A stretch of 64,000 nt of DNA. Origin: Rhizophagus irregularis (taxonomy: Eukaryota; Glomeromycota; Glomeromycetes; Glomerales; Glomeraceae). The DNA is taken from NCBI RefSeq assembly GCF_026210795.1, contig NC_089443.1, forward strand, positions 2,728,001 to 2,792,000, in the 5' to 3' direction. The translations under genes and the position numbers were made by a program. The notes beneath the pieces were generated by a model. That model ran no database searches. It was not told the DNA's origin and saw nothing but the letters and a program-made list of their open reading frames with translations. The stretch's first letter is position 1; each line of letters starts with the position of its first letter. Shown one piece after another: positions 52,765 through 63,407 of this stretch.

Positions 52765-53812
52765 CCTTAAGGAAATCTCGGTCAAGAAGATTCTATTTTA
52801 CCAATTCCATCAAATGGTGATAGATTTTCTCCAGAAGTGAAACTAATTTTCATTCTCAAAGAAGTGAAGCTCAGACTCAACATGTCTATACCATGTTAAT
52901 GTAATGATAAGTAAGTCTTTATCTGTTATGCAATATTTATAAACTTCATAATGGACAATTACTGCTTTAAGTAATCAAGTAATCTTTATAATATGATATT
53001 CATATAATTATAATTCTATTTTCATTAATTGGTCGGTCACTTTCAAAATATTAACATTAAGCGATTTAACATAATACATTACCTTTTTGTATTGCAGTTT
53101 TATACAATGTAAATTTTATTGTAAAATACTTCAAAAAATAATATATTTCTTTTGATTTTCCCGTCACATTAAAGACGGATATTAAACTTCCGAATTGTGT
53201 AATTATTTATTATAAATAAAGAATTTTCCATTTATACCTTATAAAAAAATTCACGAAAATGTCGATCGCTTCGGTTAGAAATGAAAGAATTCTCGGTTAC
53301 ATATCTGATAATGAATTATAAGCGTGTGACATTAATACGACATTTCATGTAATTTCCAATATTGTCATTTTATTTTCATAAAGTTATACAGAAAAGAATG
53401 ATAAAATTTTTTACCTTTGGCAATATAGATAATGAATATTTGGATAAACGTATCTAAGTACTTATTAATTGTTTCGAATATCTGTTATTAACCTTAAATT
53501 ACAATTAATTGAATATTAGAATTTCGCGGATATTAACATTTGTGTTGTTTAGCACTTTGTGTTGCCTAAAATAAATGCCAACGATGTTTTCCAAATTTTC
53601 AAAAAGTATATTTGTGGTCAAGCGTACACAGAACAATTATTACTTTAGTAGATTATCTTTTTTTATGCAAGATTTTTTTTTGAAACTGAGCACACTGGGC
53701 GTACAAATTCTATAATTCATAAATCCATAAAAAGGATGATCCATTTTTCAGGATTTTCAACCCTTTTTCTAGAAAAAAAGGTTAACTGTTAAAGGAATAT
53801 ACTTAATCAATA
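52765..53812. other. intergenic between kelch copies 4 and 5
   Basis: Vestigial tail sequence for the first 150 bp, then the duplicated spacer and promoter block without insertions. It serves as an empty-site control for the insertions seen before copy 4. Confidence 0.7.
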
Positions 53813-55477
53813 ATGGGTTGCAAAAATTTAAAACATCATTTAATGTTAATTTTATTAATTCAATTGTTTCTTTGGGTTACATTTGTAAATGGGCAATTTA
53901 TACCAGGACCTCGATCAGGTCACACGGCAACTCTCATCGGAGATAAAATATATTTTATAGGAGGATATAATTTTTCAATTCCTAAAGAAAGTGATATATT
54001 TTATTATAATGGAATAGCATGGGTGGAATTGAATAATCAAGTTAGTGGTCAAGGTGCAGATATGCCACCTAAACTTGGACATACAGCTAATGTAGGAGGA
54101 CGTAATCAAGATTTGATATTTATTATAGGAGGTGATGTCGAATTTTCGAAAGTATATCAACTTGATACTAAGACAAATAATGTTACTTTACCAACAATTC
54201 TGGGAGTTATTCCAAATAGGGATAGCTTAGTATTTATGAGTTCTGTTAGTTATGAAGGGAAAATTTATTTGTTTGGTGGAGGAAAAATTGAAACTGATAT
54301 AATTACTTTGTATAATAATCATTATATTTTTAATACTATTAATTTGAATTGGGAAGATGGTAGCTTAGTTGGTGCTCCTCCTCCCAGATATAAGCATACA
54401 GCAACATTAGTTAATGAAATTATATATTATATTGGTGGTATACAAATTAATAATTCCATTATTTCTTATCCTTCAATGTCCGATGTACGTAAGATTATAG
54501 ATAATTAAAGTTATATAAAGTATGAGAATTATATTAATAAGTTGAATTTATTATTGTAGATTTATCGATATAGTACTATATCAAATACATGGTCTTCAGC
54601 GGTCAGTTAATTAAAATTATTCTTTTTTGAATATCACGTGGTATCTAATACGTTAATAACTCTAGGTAGCTAGGTTGGCTCCAGGAAATACTCCAGAACC
54701 TAGACTTGGCCATTCAGCTGTTTTAGGTGATTTTCTTCTTCAAATTTAAAAAATATTTTGTTTATTTTGTTAAACTATTTTTTATTTATAGTTGAAGGCA
54801 AAATTTGTATATTTGGGGGAAGTTTCAATAATTCATCACCTACAGAACCAATCGCTATGTTGAATACTAGCACCTTAGAATGGTCAATACCACATTTTAA
54901 AAATCCCAGATCAAATATGCAAAATTTACCAAAACTAGTTTATCATACTGCCACATTAGTAGATAAGCGTATGTTAGTTGCTTTCGGTGAGTTATTTTTT
55001 TAAAATATTTCAATGTAAATTCATCTCACGTGGCTTTGATTATTATTTTATTTAGGAAATGATACGGATAATATGGGATTAAATAAAAATTTTTTTATAT
55101 TTGACTTTAATAATAATGAATGGTACATTACAACAGCAGATGAACTTACGAATCCATCTTCTAATATCTCAAAGTTATTTTCTTCCAGTACTAGTGCAGG
55201 AATATCATCGAATAGATCAGCAATTATTGGTTCATCTGTGTTGGGTGTATTAGTATTAATAGTCGGAATATTAATATTTGTATATTATAGACGTAAGAAA
55301 AATCAAAGTAAAGGAGATGTCGGTTATCTGGCAGATGATTCAAATATTTCTTATGATAAATTTTCATTCAGTCAACGATCAACTTTATATTCAAGCCAAC
55401 CATCAATGCAATGTCAATTTACATATCAACAATTTACACCAGAACAATGTATCTCAAATATTAATAATTTAACTTAG
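53813..55477 (+). CDS. kelch-repeat type I membrane protein, copy 5 (short tail)
   Basis: Exons 53813-54484, 54560-54601, 54666-54726, 54792-54986 and 55056-55477, all in phase. Signal peptide LILLIQLFLWVTFVNGQ, blades as in copy 2 for the first 150 residues and as in copy 4 afterwards (KIETDIITLY, SLVGAPPPRYKHT), so gene conversion between neighbours is likely. Membrane helix VLGVLVLIVGILIFVYY and YRRKKNQSKGDVGY follow. The tail ends at the same TAG as copy 4 after NINNLT. Confidence 0.86.
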
Positions 55478-56506
55478 CCTTAAGGAAATCTCGGTCAAGA
55501 AGATTTTATTTTACCAATTCCATCAAATGGGGATAGATTTTCTAATCGTTCTTCTAATTATCATCCCAGAAGTGAAACTAATTCTCATTCTCAAAGAAGT
55601 GAAGCTCAGGCTCAACATGTTTATACCATGTTAATATAATAATAAGTCTTTATGCAATATTTATAAACTTCATATTGGACAATTACTGCTTTAAATAATC
55701 AAGTAATCTCTATAATATGATATGATATTCATATAATTATAATTCTATTTTCATTAATTGGTCGGTCACTTTCAAAATATTAACATTAAGCGATTTAACA
55801 ACATAATACATTACCTTTTTGTATTGCAGTTTTTATGGTTCATTACAGTGTAAAATTTTATTGTAAGATAACTCCACAAAAAAATAATATACTTCATTTT
55901 GATTTTCCCATCACATTAAACTAGTGGTACGATACAAATGATAAACTTCCGAATTTTGTAATTATTTATTATAAAGAATTTTCCATTTAAAAAATTATCG
56001 CTTCGGTCAAAAATGAAAGAATTTCTTTTAGACAAACTCGATCATTTCGGTTGCATATCTTATATGAATTATTAGCATGTGACATTAATACGACATTTTT
56101 CATGAAAGTGAAGAAAGAAATTTTTGCTTATGCGTGCAAACACTCTGTTTTCTAGAATTTTCGACTATTTCATTTATTTACTTTTATATTTATAGTTAAT
56201 GACAATATAAAGAATAGAATTAACTTTGTACATTTGTCTGGTGAATATTATCTAAAAATATTAAAAACACATAGTAGTCATAAATAATTTTCGAAAATAT
56301 AAACATTACTTAATTGACGTAAATTATATTATACACATTCAATGCTCTTGAATGGAAATTTAAACTAAAGGCAATTAATAGATTGGATAACCAAATAATC
56401 CTAAAAAGCGATTCATGCACAAGCAATTATATGCTGAAAGAATGAAAAAATCAATCAAATGAAAAAATAGTCAATTGAAATTAATTTCAATCAAGTATCT
56501 TAACTT
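55478..56506. other. intergenic after the kelch array
   Basis: The first 600 bp are the decayed tail and duplicated 3' spacer of the kelch unit, including GGTCGGTCACTTTCA. Similarity to the array fades near 56110. Nothing else supported. Confidence 0.6.
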
Positions 56507-58301
56507 TTAAATACCCTCGTTCATCAGCTTCTTTCTATCTCCATTAATTTTATTTGGGTCGGGATTATTGGGACCTTCTGACACCTCAAGCAAAGATAAC
56601 GGGATTTGCCTTGGTCGCTCAAAAAACTTTAAGACACCATCAGCTTTATACCCGTTATCTTGAGCATCGACCTTGGTAGAAATGTCTCGTTCACATGAGA
56701 AATACCGTAATGAGTCGATAAAGCAAAATGTAACAAAAAACAGATACGCTATTACGTGAGCTGTCCACGTGCGTTCGGGAGTATTCCCCATAATACCATT
56801 CATTTTTGTGATTGTATCAAGGTGACTAGAGACGCTCTTAATAACAAAAATATCGGGCATTGATTGATCATAACTCTCTACTGGTATAGGAAAGGTGTTA
56901 GATAGATAATGAAGTTTTTCGGATTGTCTGTCTAATTGATGAACTTTCCCCTTCATTTTTGCAAACTCTTCGTTGTCTTTTTCATCGGTTATGTCTTTAT
57001 TTTCACCTTCTATATCACCATTGTCACAACTCTTTTCCTCAATAATCTCATCAAACAGTGACAGCCTCCGCACTTACATATTCATCCTCATCCGTCAATC
57101 TTAACCTTTCAAACAAAGAATTCAATTCATAGTCGCTCAAAAGTTCGTGAACCTGATTAAGTGTTTCCTCATCTCCCAAATCAATAATATAATAGTCCGT
57201 CTCAGGGTCTCGATCATGCCAAATAGACTTAAGCTTGTCATAATATGCTGAAATTTGATTTTCCCGAAGGTATCAGAAACTTCAGCAACAGAGCTTAACG
57301 TATCCTCTTGAGTAATGTCTTCTTCGTTTTCATAAGTACTGATCTGTATGCACATGAAAGGATGAAAGGATGAGATGAAGATCTTGCGGACTAATAATTG
57401 AGTTATATACTGAATCCCGACCTTTTTTGATGAAGTTGATGGTAATTCTTCATCGTATGATCGCTTATGTCCAAGAGACATATCCATTTCTCCTTTTGTC
57501 ATCTTAGTTCGTTTTGACAAGCGTGAATTAACTCTATCAACGTACTCTTCGGTTTTTTGATTACGAGTAGCCTCAAGCACATTCAATGCGTCAATCTGCG
57601 ATTGTTTATCGAAAATATCCTAGAAAAGGGGGTTTCAATGAGAACGCAACCAAAATCATTGACACTTTGAGGAGTCCTAATCAACGTTCATACGCAACGC
57701 ACCTCCTTTGCCATTAGATCTTTTTCAGTCTTGACACTTTTCCAAAAGTTTCTTCCTCAGATGGACGCTTCTAATAACTCAGGGATGGTTAGTGAATATC
57801 AATCAAGAAAGTAGTGCGTTCAATACATTTCGCATGATCTTTCTGGAGGAACGACACCCCACATCTGTCGCACCGAGGAACGACACCCTATACCTCGAGG
57901 AGGACGACACCCCCTCTAGGCCGTGCAACAGCAGAGAAGATCGTGAAATACAATGCTGAGGAACGACACCCCATTCCACAAAGAGGACGACACCCTTCTA
58001 GGTCGCACAGATTTCACTTATAACGGTTTAGAGACAAAACGCAGTATCAATAATTTGACTAACCTGTTGAATCAGAAAAACTACACGCTCTTTGATACCA
58101 TTGTCATGCTCTTCTTTCTCCGTAAGAAGTTCCTTTAGAAAGGTTAGATATCGCTTCCTCCATATGGAATTTAGATCGTCCAGCGAGTATTCTTCCGAGG
58201 CGCAATAAGGCTTTAAAGACTTTAAAAAAACTCAAATACGACCAATCTAAGGCGGATGTACTCTCTAAGTATGATTTAATCGACAAATCTAGTTCAAACA
58301 T
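56507..58301 (-). pseudogene. degenerate multi-exon gene with nuclease-like core, repeated-family type
   Basis: Coding stretches on the minus strand run from MFELDLSIKSYLESTSALDW near 58301 through KELLTEKEEHDNGIKERVV, DIFDKQSQIDALNVLEATRN near 57600, DRDPETDYYIIDLGDEE near 57200, to NGYKADGVLKFFE and LLEVSEGPNNPDPNKIN near 56560-56650. Canonical introns can be seen between several of them. About three frame breaks interrupt the set, and the C-terminus is short. The ADG ... LLEVSEG spacing recalls a PD-(D/E)XK nuclease core, seen in multi-copy Glomeromycotina proteins, but this is a guess from spacing. Two transposon-rich blocks flank it. Confidence 0.6.
57848..58003. repeat. GACGACACC-type minisatellite
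   Basis: Five copies of GAGGAACGACACCC or GAGGACGACACCC occur within 150 bp, separated by 10-40 bp partly shared spacers (TCTAGG, TCGCAC). The stretch is markedly more GC-rich than its surroundings and lies in an intron-like part of the degenerate gene. Confidence 0.8.
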
Positions 58302-58447
58302 TGTTTGAACGGATTACACGCTTAAAAAGTTACGCGTTTATACTCTAGTTACACTTTCGTTACACAGAACTATACAGATGATCAATAAATTTTTTACATT
58401 ATACATCATAAATGCGGTGATCGATCTCACATGACCTGCTTATGCTA

Positions 58448-59841
58448 CGAATCTACCCCAGTATCGCCAGAAAATTTTTTCACCCCCACGTGACTTATGT
58501 GACGCATAAATTTTAATTGGCTTAATATTTGTTTCACATCTTACCATTTTTTTACTACTATTTTTTATATTTTGAAAATATTTACATTTATATACTTTTA
58601 AATGTTAGAAAAAAATGTAAAAAATTTGAACAGTTATATTATTATATACTTTATAAATAAAATTTATTATAAACTTAATTGACCAAAGTGAAAAAAACAA
58701 AACATTTCGCGTGTTTGAAATATTACAAAATCGTGAATAACTCCAGATAGATTAATTGTATCTTTATGAAAATTGAGATGCAAGTAGTTTCAGCCCCTCT
58801 GAACAACTTTCAATTAATAATGGAGGTCGATTTCCTTTGTCTAAAGTGCTCAAATTACGCTCTAAAGATAGGAAATAAAAAAAAATAAAATTCCTAGTTA
58901 GTGTTGTTATGAAAAATGCGAATAACTCCAGATAGGCTGACTATACCTTTGTGAAAATTGATATGCAGGTAGTTTTGGATCCTTTGAACAACTTTCAATT
59001 AATAATAAATGTCAATTTCCTTTGACTAAAGTGTTCAAATTATGCTCTAAAGTTAGAAAATAAAAATTTGCGTGTTAGTATTGTTATGAAAAATGTGAAT
59101 AACTCCAGGCAGACTGATTGTACTTTTATGAAAATTGATATACAAGTAGTTTCAGACCCGCTGAACAACTTTCAATTAATAATAAAGGTCGATTTTCTTT
59201 GATCAAAGTGCTTAAAATACGCTCTAAATTTATGCAACAGAAAAAATAAAATTTGCAAGTTAGTATCATTATGAAAAATTTGAATAACTCCAGATGGACT
59301 GGCTGTACCTTCATGAAAATTAATATTCAAATAGTTTTAGACTCACTAAATAACTTTTAATTAATAATGAATATCGACTAAAATGTTTAGAATACACTTT
59401 GAAGTTAATAAATAAAAAAACAAATATGTATTCTGAGACTTTTATTAAAAAAGTTATAAAAAAGCATATTAAAGTTAATATTGTTAGTTAAAATGTTTAA
59501 AAACTGCGAATAGTCAAAGTTTTACAAAGTTTTAATAGTAAAAAAAGAGTGGTGGAAAGGTAGTGGAAAGTATACTTCTCCGCTAATTAATTACGTCATA
59601 TTTCGGCGAACGGACCAATTCACTATTTATTATAAAATTACTATGAATTAATTACGTCTGTCAAAATACATTACGTCTGTCAAAATAAATTTAATTAGTA
59701 TTTTGTCATTTTGACGAAAAGTATAGTGGAAAGAGTGAGTGTGGAGGATATTATGAGTAAACAAATAATAAAATAGTAAAATTGATTGCGTCACATAAGT
59801 CACGTGGGGGTGAAAAAATTTTCTGGCGATACTGGGGAAGA
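58448..59841. mobile_element. 1.4-kb non-autonomous element: perfect 50-bp inverted repeats around tandem repeats
   Basis: 58456-58505 and 59788-59837 are exact inverse copies for about 50 bp, beginning CCCCAGTATCGCCAG. TATGCTA stands just outside on both sides (58441-58447, 59842-59848) and is a likely target duplication. There is no transposase. The centre is four tandem copies of a 180-bp unit. It has entered or lies next to a minus-strand gene start (59842-60108). The exact identity of the arms means the insertion is recent or the arms are being converted. Confidence 0.88.
58735..59440. repeat. four tandem copies of a 177-185 bp unit
   Basis: Units start at 58735, 58920, 59097 and 59282, each with GAATAACTCCAG, then ATGAAAATT, then AACAACTTTCAATTAATAAT and GCTCTAAA. 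The fourth is the most divergent and shortened. They differ at about 15-20 percent, far more than the flanking arms. No coding potential is evident. Confidence 0.9.
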
Positions 59842-60108
59842 TATGCTATGATTGCTAAATAGAGGAGATACAAAATTATAATTATCAATCCCTCTGAAAC
59901 TATTTCGGAATTTCAAGTATGTGAAATGCTCTAACACAGATTTGATAATTAACTCTGAATTAGGGTTGACTTCGAAGGTGATAGGCTTGAAATCAGATGC
60001 TTGAGGTTTTTCTAATATACTTATTATGGCTTCTGATAATTGCCATAACTCATTTCCAGTTTCTTTTTTATATCTTTTGAATAAATTGGTACGAATCTTA
60101 TCTGTCAA
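59842..60108 (-). CDS. 5' exon of an unknown gene, truncated by the 1.4-kb element
   Basis: From an ATG at 60108 the frame reads MTDKIRTNLFKRYKKETGNE, LWQLSEAIISILEKPQ, and on to GIDNYNFVSPLF before meeting the element end. The KIRTxLxKRYKKETG start resembles hypothetical proteins I associate with this fungal group, function unknown. Beyond the element no continuation is obvious, so this is a gene fragment or a first exon cut off from its partners. Confidence 0.45.
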
Positions 60109-60712
60109 AATGCTTGGTAACTTATTAAGATAACACCTTTTAAAAAAGAAGCTTTTGAGGTAACTAATTAAAAATTCAATTTTTTTTTTAAAAAAAATTA
60201 CATAATTTTAAATTGAAAAATTTTTTTTTTTAGCTTTCAATTTTGTATACGGTCAAAAGATCCAGATAAAGACAAAGATATACTAATTCAATTGTATAAT
60301 TGTGGATTTTTTCAACCAACTCCTAAAAACCATACAAAGCAATTTTGGAATGCATACCAAGATGCATTAGATAGCAATATTTGTGGAATTGATGGTAAAA
60401 GAAGAATATTATCTATTATTGCCGATACATTTTCATATGAAACGATAAAATGAAATTTATTAGTTAGTATCAAAATTTACAAAATTATAAAAAAAAATCT
60501 AATAAATTTTATATAATACCCGTAATTATTAGGTTCAAATTATTCAATTACCGAAGCATGTTATTATGCGGTCCAGGAGGTGTTCAAATGGAAAATCTGA
60601 AAATTATTACCTGTATATTATCTGAAAAATACCAAAAAGATTTTGTGGGAACAGTTCCATGAAGAATATCCTGATGGACTTAAAAGAACTACATTTTATG
60701 GATATTTACAAG

Positions 60713-60951
60713 TAAGGTTGCTTGCCGAAACCTAGGGGTTTAGACAAGATGGCGTTTTGCCGAAAAGCGAAATTCTGCCGAAACTATATTAATATTAAAA
60801 AACTGGCGAAACTTTGGAGAAAGGCGAAACTGCCGAAACTTATTATAAATGCTAAAACTGCCGAAACTCTGCCGAAACTATAATAAATCTATAGTAAAAT
60901 TTTGACGAAACTAATCGTAGGATTTTGAAGAGGTTTAGACAAGCAACCTTA
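60713..60951. mobile_element. hAT-type MITE with 8-bp target duplication, 239 bp
   Basis: Ends TAAGGTTGCTTG and CAAGCAACCTTA are perfect inverses for 12 bp and continue with weaker pairing (CCGAAACCT / AGGTTTAGA). TTTACAAG flanks both sides (60705-60712, 60952-60959). Inside are seven CCGAAAC or GCGAAAC motifs. An 8-bp duplication is the rule for hAT elements. It splits the coding relic. Confidence 0.93.
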
Positions 60952-61163
60952 TTTACAAGGAAACCAATATATATATAAAGAGGATTTGGAAAGTCTCTGA
61001 TATACATGGATATGAATCATTTGATGAGTTTTGAAAATTAATCAATGTCATATTCTAAACTTGAATTTACAGGTAAATATTAATTGATTGATCAATATTA
61101 CCTTATTTGAACCCACTAATTAAATGAAACACACCAAGACTCTTGGTTCACCGCGTCTTCATT

Positions 61164-62094
61164 AACAGGGCAGACATCCCCATATTATCACAATATTGCT
61201 GATCATTTTGCCGATCACTTGTCCAATATTATCACATAAAAAAATACTGTTGAATTAATTTTTTCACAAATTCTACATAATAATGTATAAAATTTTGATT
61301 TTATTTACTTTATTTTATTTATTGTTAATAAATTAGTTCTTAAAATAATTCATAAAAATTTTGTCAAATATCAGACATATATTAATTTTACAATACACTG
61401 GTCAAAAACCAATATATCGGGTAGCAGATATGTATTAGATATGTACCCGATATGTGTAGTATTAATGCAGAAAATCGGGTACCCGATATGTGTAAGATAT
61501 GTGTAAATATATATATCATATACATATCATTTACATATCATATACATATCAGTACCCGATATGTATATGATATATATATTTACACATATCTTACACATAT
61601 CGGGTACCCGATTTTCTGCATTAATACTACACATATCGGGTACATATCTGATACATATCTGCTATCCGATATATTGGTTTTTGACTAGTGATAATTGTAA
61701 ACATTTATTTAATGATATCTTTCAGGTTATCAAAAATTATTCAGGTTTATTTTAGCCACTAATTCTTGAATACCTAAATAGCATACTGTAAAAGTTTCAA
61801 GTTTGGCCCGAAGTTCTGTGGCTTGGCCTGAAGCTTCAAAGTCAAATTAGCAGATGATCAGCATATATATGAATTATTGAAAATTTCAACCTAAGGCTAA
61901 ATTTGGAACCACATTATATTTTGCTACAATACTTTTATATTTAATTATTAATAACCTAAATTATTAAACAAAATAGTTAAATATAATTTTTAGAACATTT
62001 ATGGTTTGAGATAAGGCTTCAAAGTTAATGTGATATCACATTTATTATGATCGGCAAATGATCAACATGTGATATAGAGTATGTCCGCCCTGTT
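61164..62094. mobile_element. Mutator-like non-autonomous element with 9-bp target duplication, 931 bp
   Basis: Ends AACAGGGCAGACAT and ATGTCCGCCCTGTT are inverse with one mismatch in 14, and pairing continues inward (GATCATTTTGCCGATCA against TGATCGGCAAATGATCA). GTCTTCATT flanks both sides (61155-61163, 62095-62103). A 9-bp duplication fits Mutator-like elements. It has no transposase and carries a hairpin MITE inside. Confidence 0.88.
61396..61690. mobile_element. hairpin MITE, possibly Tc1/mariner-related, 295 bp, nested
   Basis: Nearly the whole element is one inverted repeat with arms of about 140 bp and only a few mismatches. Ends are CACTGGTCAAAAACC and GGTTTTTGACTAGTG, the CACTGGTCAAAA type seen in Tc1/mariner relatives, and ATA lies on both sides. 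The arms hold ACCCGATATGTGTA motifs; a GGTACC-type palindrome occurs in each. It lies inside the 9-bp-duplicated element. Confidence 0.9.
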
Positions 62095-62247
62095 GTCTTC
62101 ATTACATGCAGTAGTAATGGAACTAAATCCTAAACTGGAGTGGATTACTTTTATAACCACATTATCACAATGCGGATTTTAATGATGATAATGAGAAGAT
62201 GGAAGGAATAATCTATTATTTCTAGGAATTTTTCCTAATCGTCAAGT

Positions 62248-63407
62248 ATGGATCAACTAAAAAATCAGCTTTCAAATCTGAAAATAAGCTATGAAAATAC
62301 AGACAATAGACGTGAATTAGTATCTTTGCTAGAAGATGCTTTATCACAGAAAATAGAAAATACAGGTACAGTTTGATTTTAAAGAGAATGATTACCTTAG
62401 ATCCTATGCTAATTATAATATTATCATAGAAAATCAAATACTATCTACCGATATGTTGGATTCAAACGAAGAAATAAGGTAAGATTAGTTACAGTATGTC
62501 AAATAATCATTTTTTGTAAGAATTGCGATTAACATAACATAAAATTACATCAGGAAATTTGTTTAGGCGTAATTTAGTGTAATATTTCGGAGGTGATGTA
62601 AAATTTCGAAATATTACGTAATATTACAAAAGTTTACGCTCTTAAATTTGAATAATAATAGTAATTTAAGAATATCTCGCTATCTACTGACCCAATCAAG
62701 ACGATCTATAGCTCATTGGAATCAGCTCATCAAGACGAATCGAATGGTAGTAAAATCATATCTCTACGTTCGATAGATGACTTTCTATTAATTTAAAACT
62801 TTATTGCATACTATAGAGCGTTCTATCAACTGTAGAAACGCGATTTTACTACCATTCGATTCGTCTTGATGAGCTGATTCCAATGAGCTATAGATCGTCT
62901 TGATTGGATCAGTAGATAGCGAGATATTCTTAAATTACGATAATTATTCAAATTTAAGAGCGTAAACTTTTGTAATATTACGTTTTTAGTGTAATATTTC
63001 AAAATTTTACACCACCTCCGAAATATTACACTAAATTACGCCTAAACAAATTTCCTGATGTAAAGTGTACATCAGGAATTTCCGCTCAAGTTAGGTTGGG
63101 CACTAAAGGAAAATCAAAAATTTGGAAAAAAAGGGAGGTGGTAAAAGAATTAGTAAAGTACATTATAGTACTTCTGGAGGGGTATTTTTTAGCAGGAAAT
63201 TTAAATAAAAGTGATAGATATAGCGTGCAGGAAATGTGGAATGAACTTACGAAATTGGCGGAGAAAGGTAGGTTAGAAGAAACTGATATTCCAAAAGTAT
63301 CAACTATTCAAAATTGGATAATCAGGTATGCCGCTCAGTATAAACAAAATATGGCACAACAGCTGGACACTATGATTAATAGGACTAATAGAAATGAATT
63401 ATTTTAA
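62248..63407 (+). CDS. small three-exon gene, unknown function, MITE in intron 2
   Basis: Exons 62248-62365, 62430-62478 and 63095-63407 join in phase into 159 residues. The N-terminus is predicted helical (MDQLKNQLSNLKISYE, RRELVSLLEDALSQKIE); the C-terminal exon reads KIWKKREVVKELVKYIIV, YFLAGNLNKSDRYSVQEMWN, and IPKVSTIQNWIIRYAAQ, a compact all-helical, possibly DNA-binding unit. The last part resembles fragments I associate with multi-copy proteins in this fungal group. Intron 2 is 616 nt and almost wholly a foldback element; without it the intron would be about 97 nt, normal for the region. No targeting signal. It may be a domesticated or transposon-derived piece. Confidence 0.6.
62545..63063. 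mobile_element. foldback element in an intron, 519 bp
   Basis: Both ends read TTACATCAGGAAATTTGTTT in inverse orientation, and arms of about 240 bp pair almost throughout (for example AATCGAATGGTAGTAAAATC and its complement). The loop is about 70 bp. A further ACATCAGGAATTTCC lies just right of the element, a remnant of the same end. No clear target duplication. Confidence 0.9.

Larger units (their letters stand above)
60230..62200 (+). pseudogene. transposon-like coding relic interrupted by three nested elements
   Basis: Readable pieces include FQPTPKNHTKQFWNAYQDAL and RRILSIIADTFSYETIK near 60300-60450, NYSITEACYYAVQE near 60540, EQFHEEYPDGLKRTTFYGYL near 60650-60705, GNQYIYKED near 60960, and HQDSWFTASSLHAVVMELN near 61135-62130, the last formed by looking across the 9-bp-duplicated element. 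The pattern resembles a multi-copy protein of this fungal group, probably the product of a DNA transposon; the class is not settled. It has many breaks and is not functional. Confidence 0.5.

Noticed and set aside
57848-58003. CRISPR-like array
   Set aside because: Units are 13-14 bp, spacers are unequal and partly similar, and the genome is eukaryotic; a minisatellite explains it.
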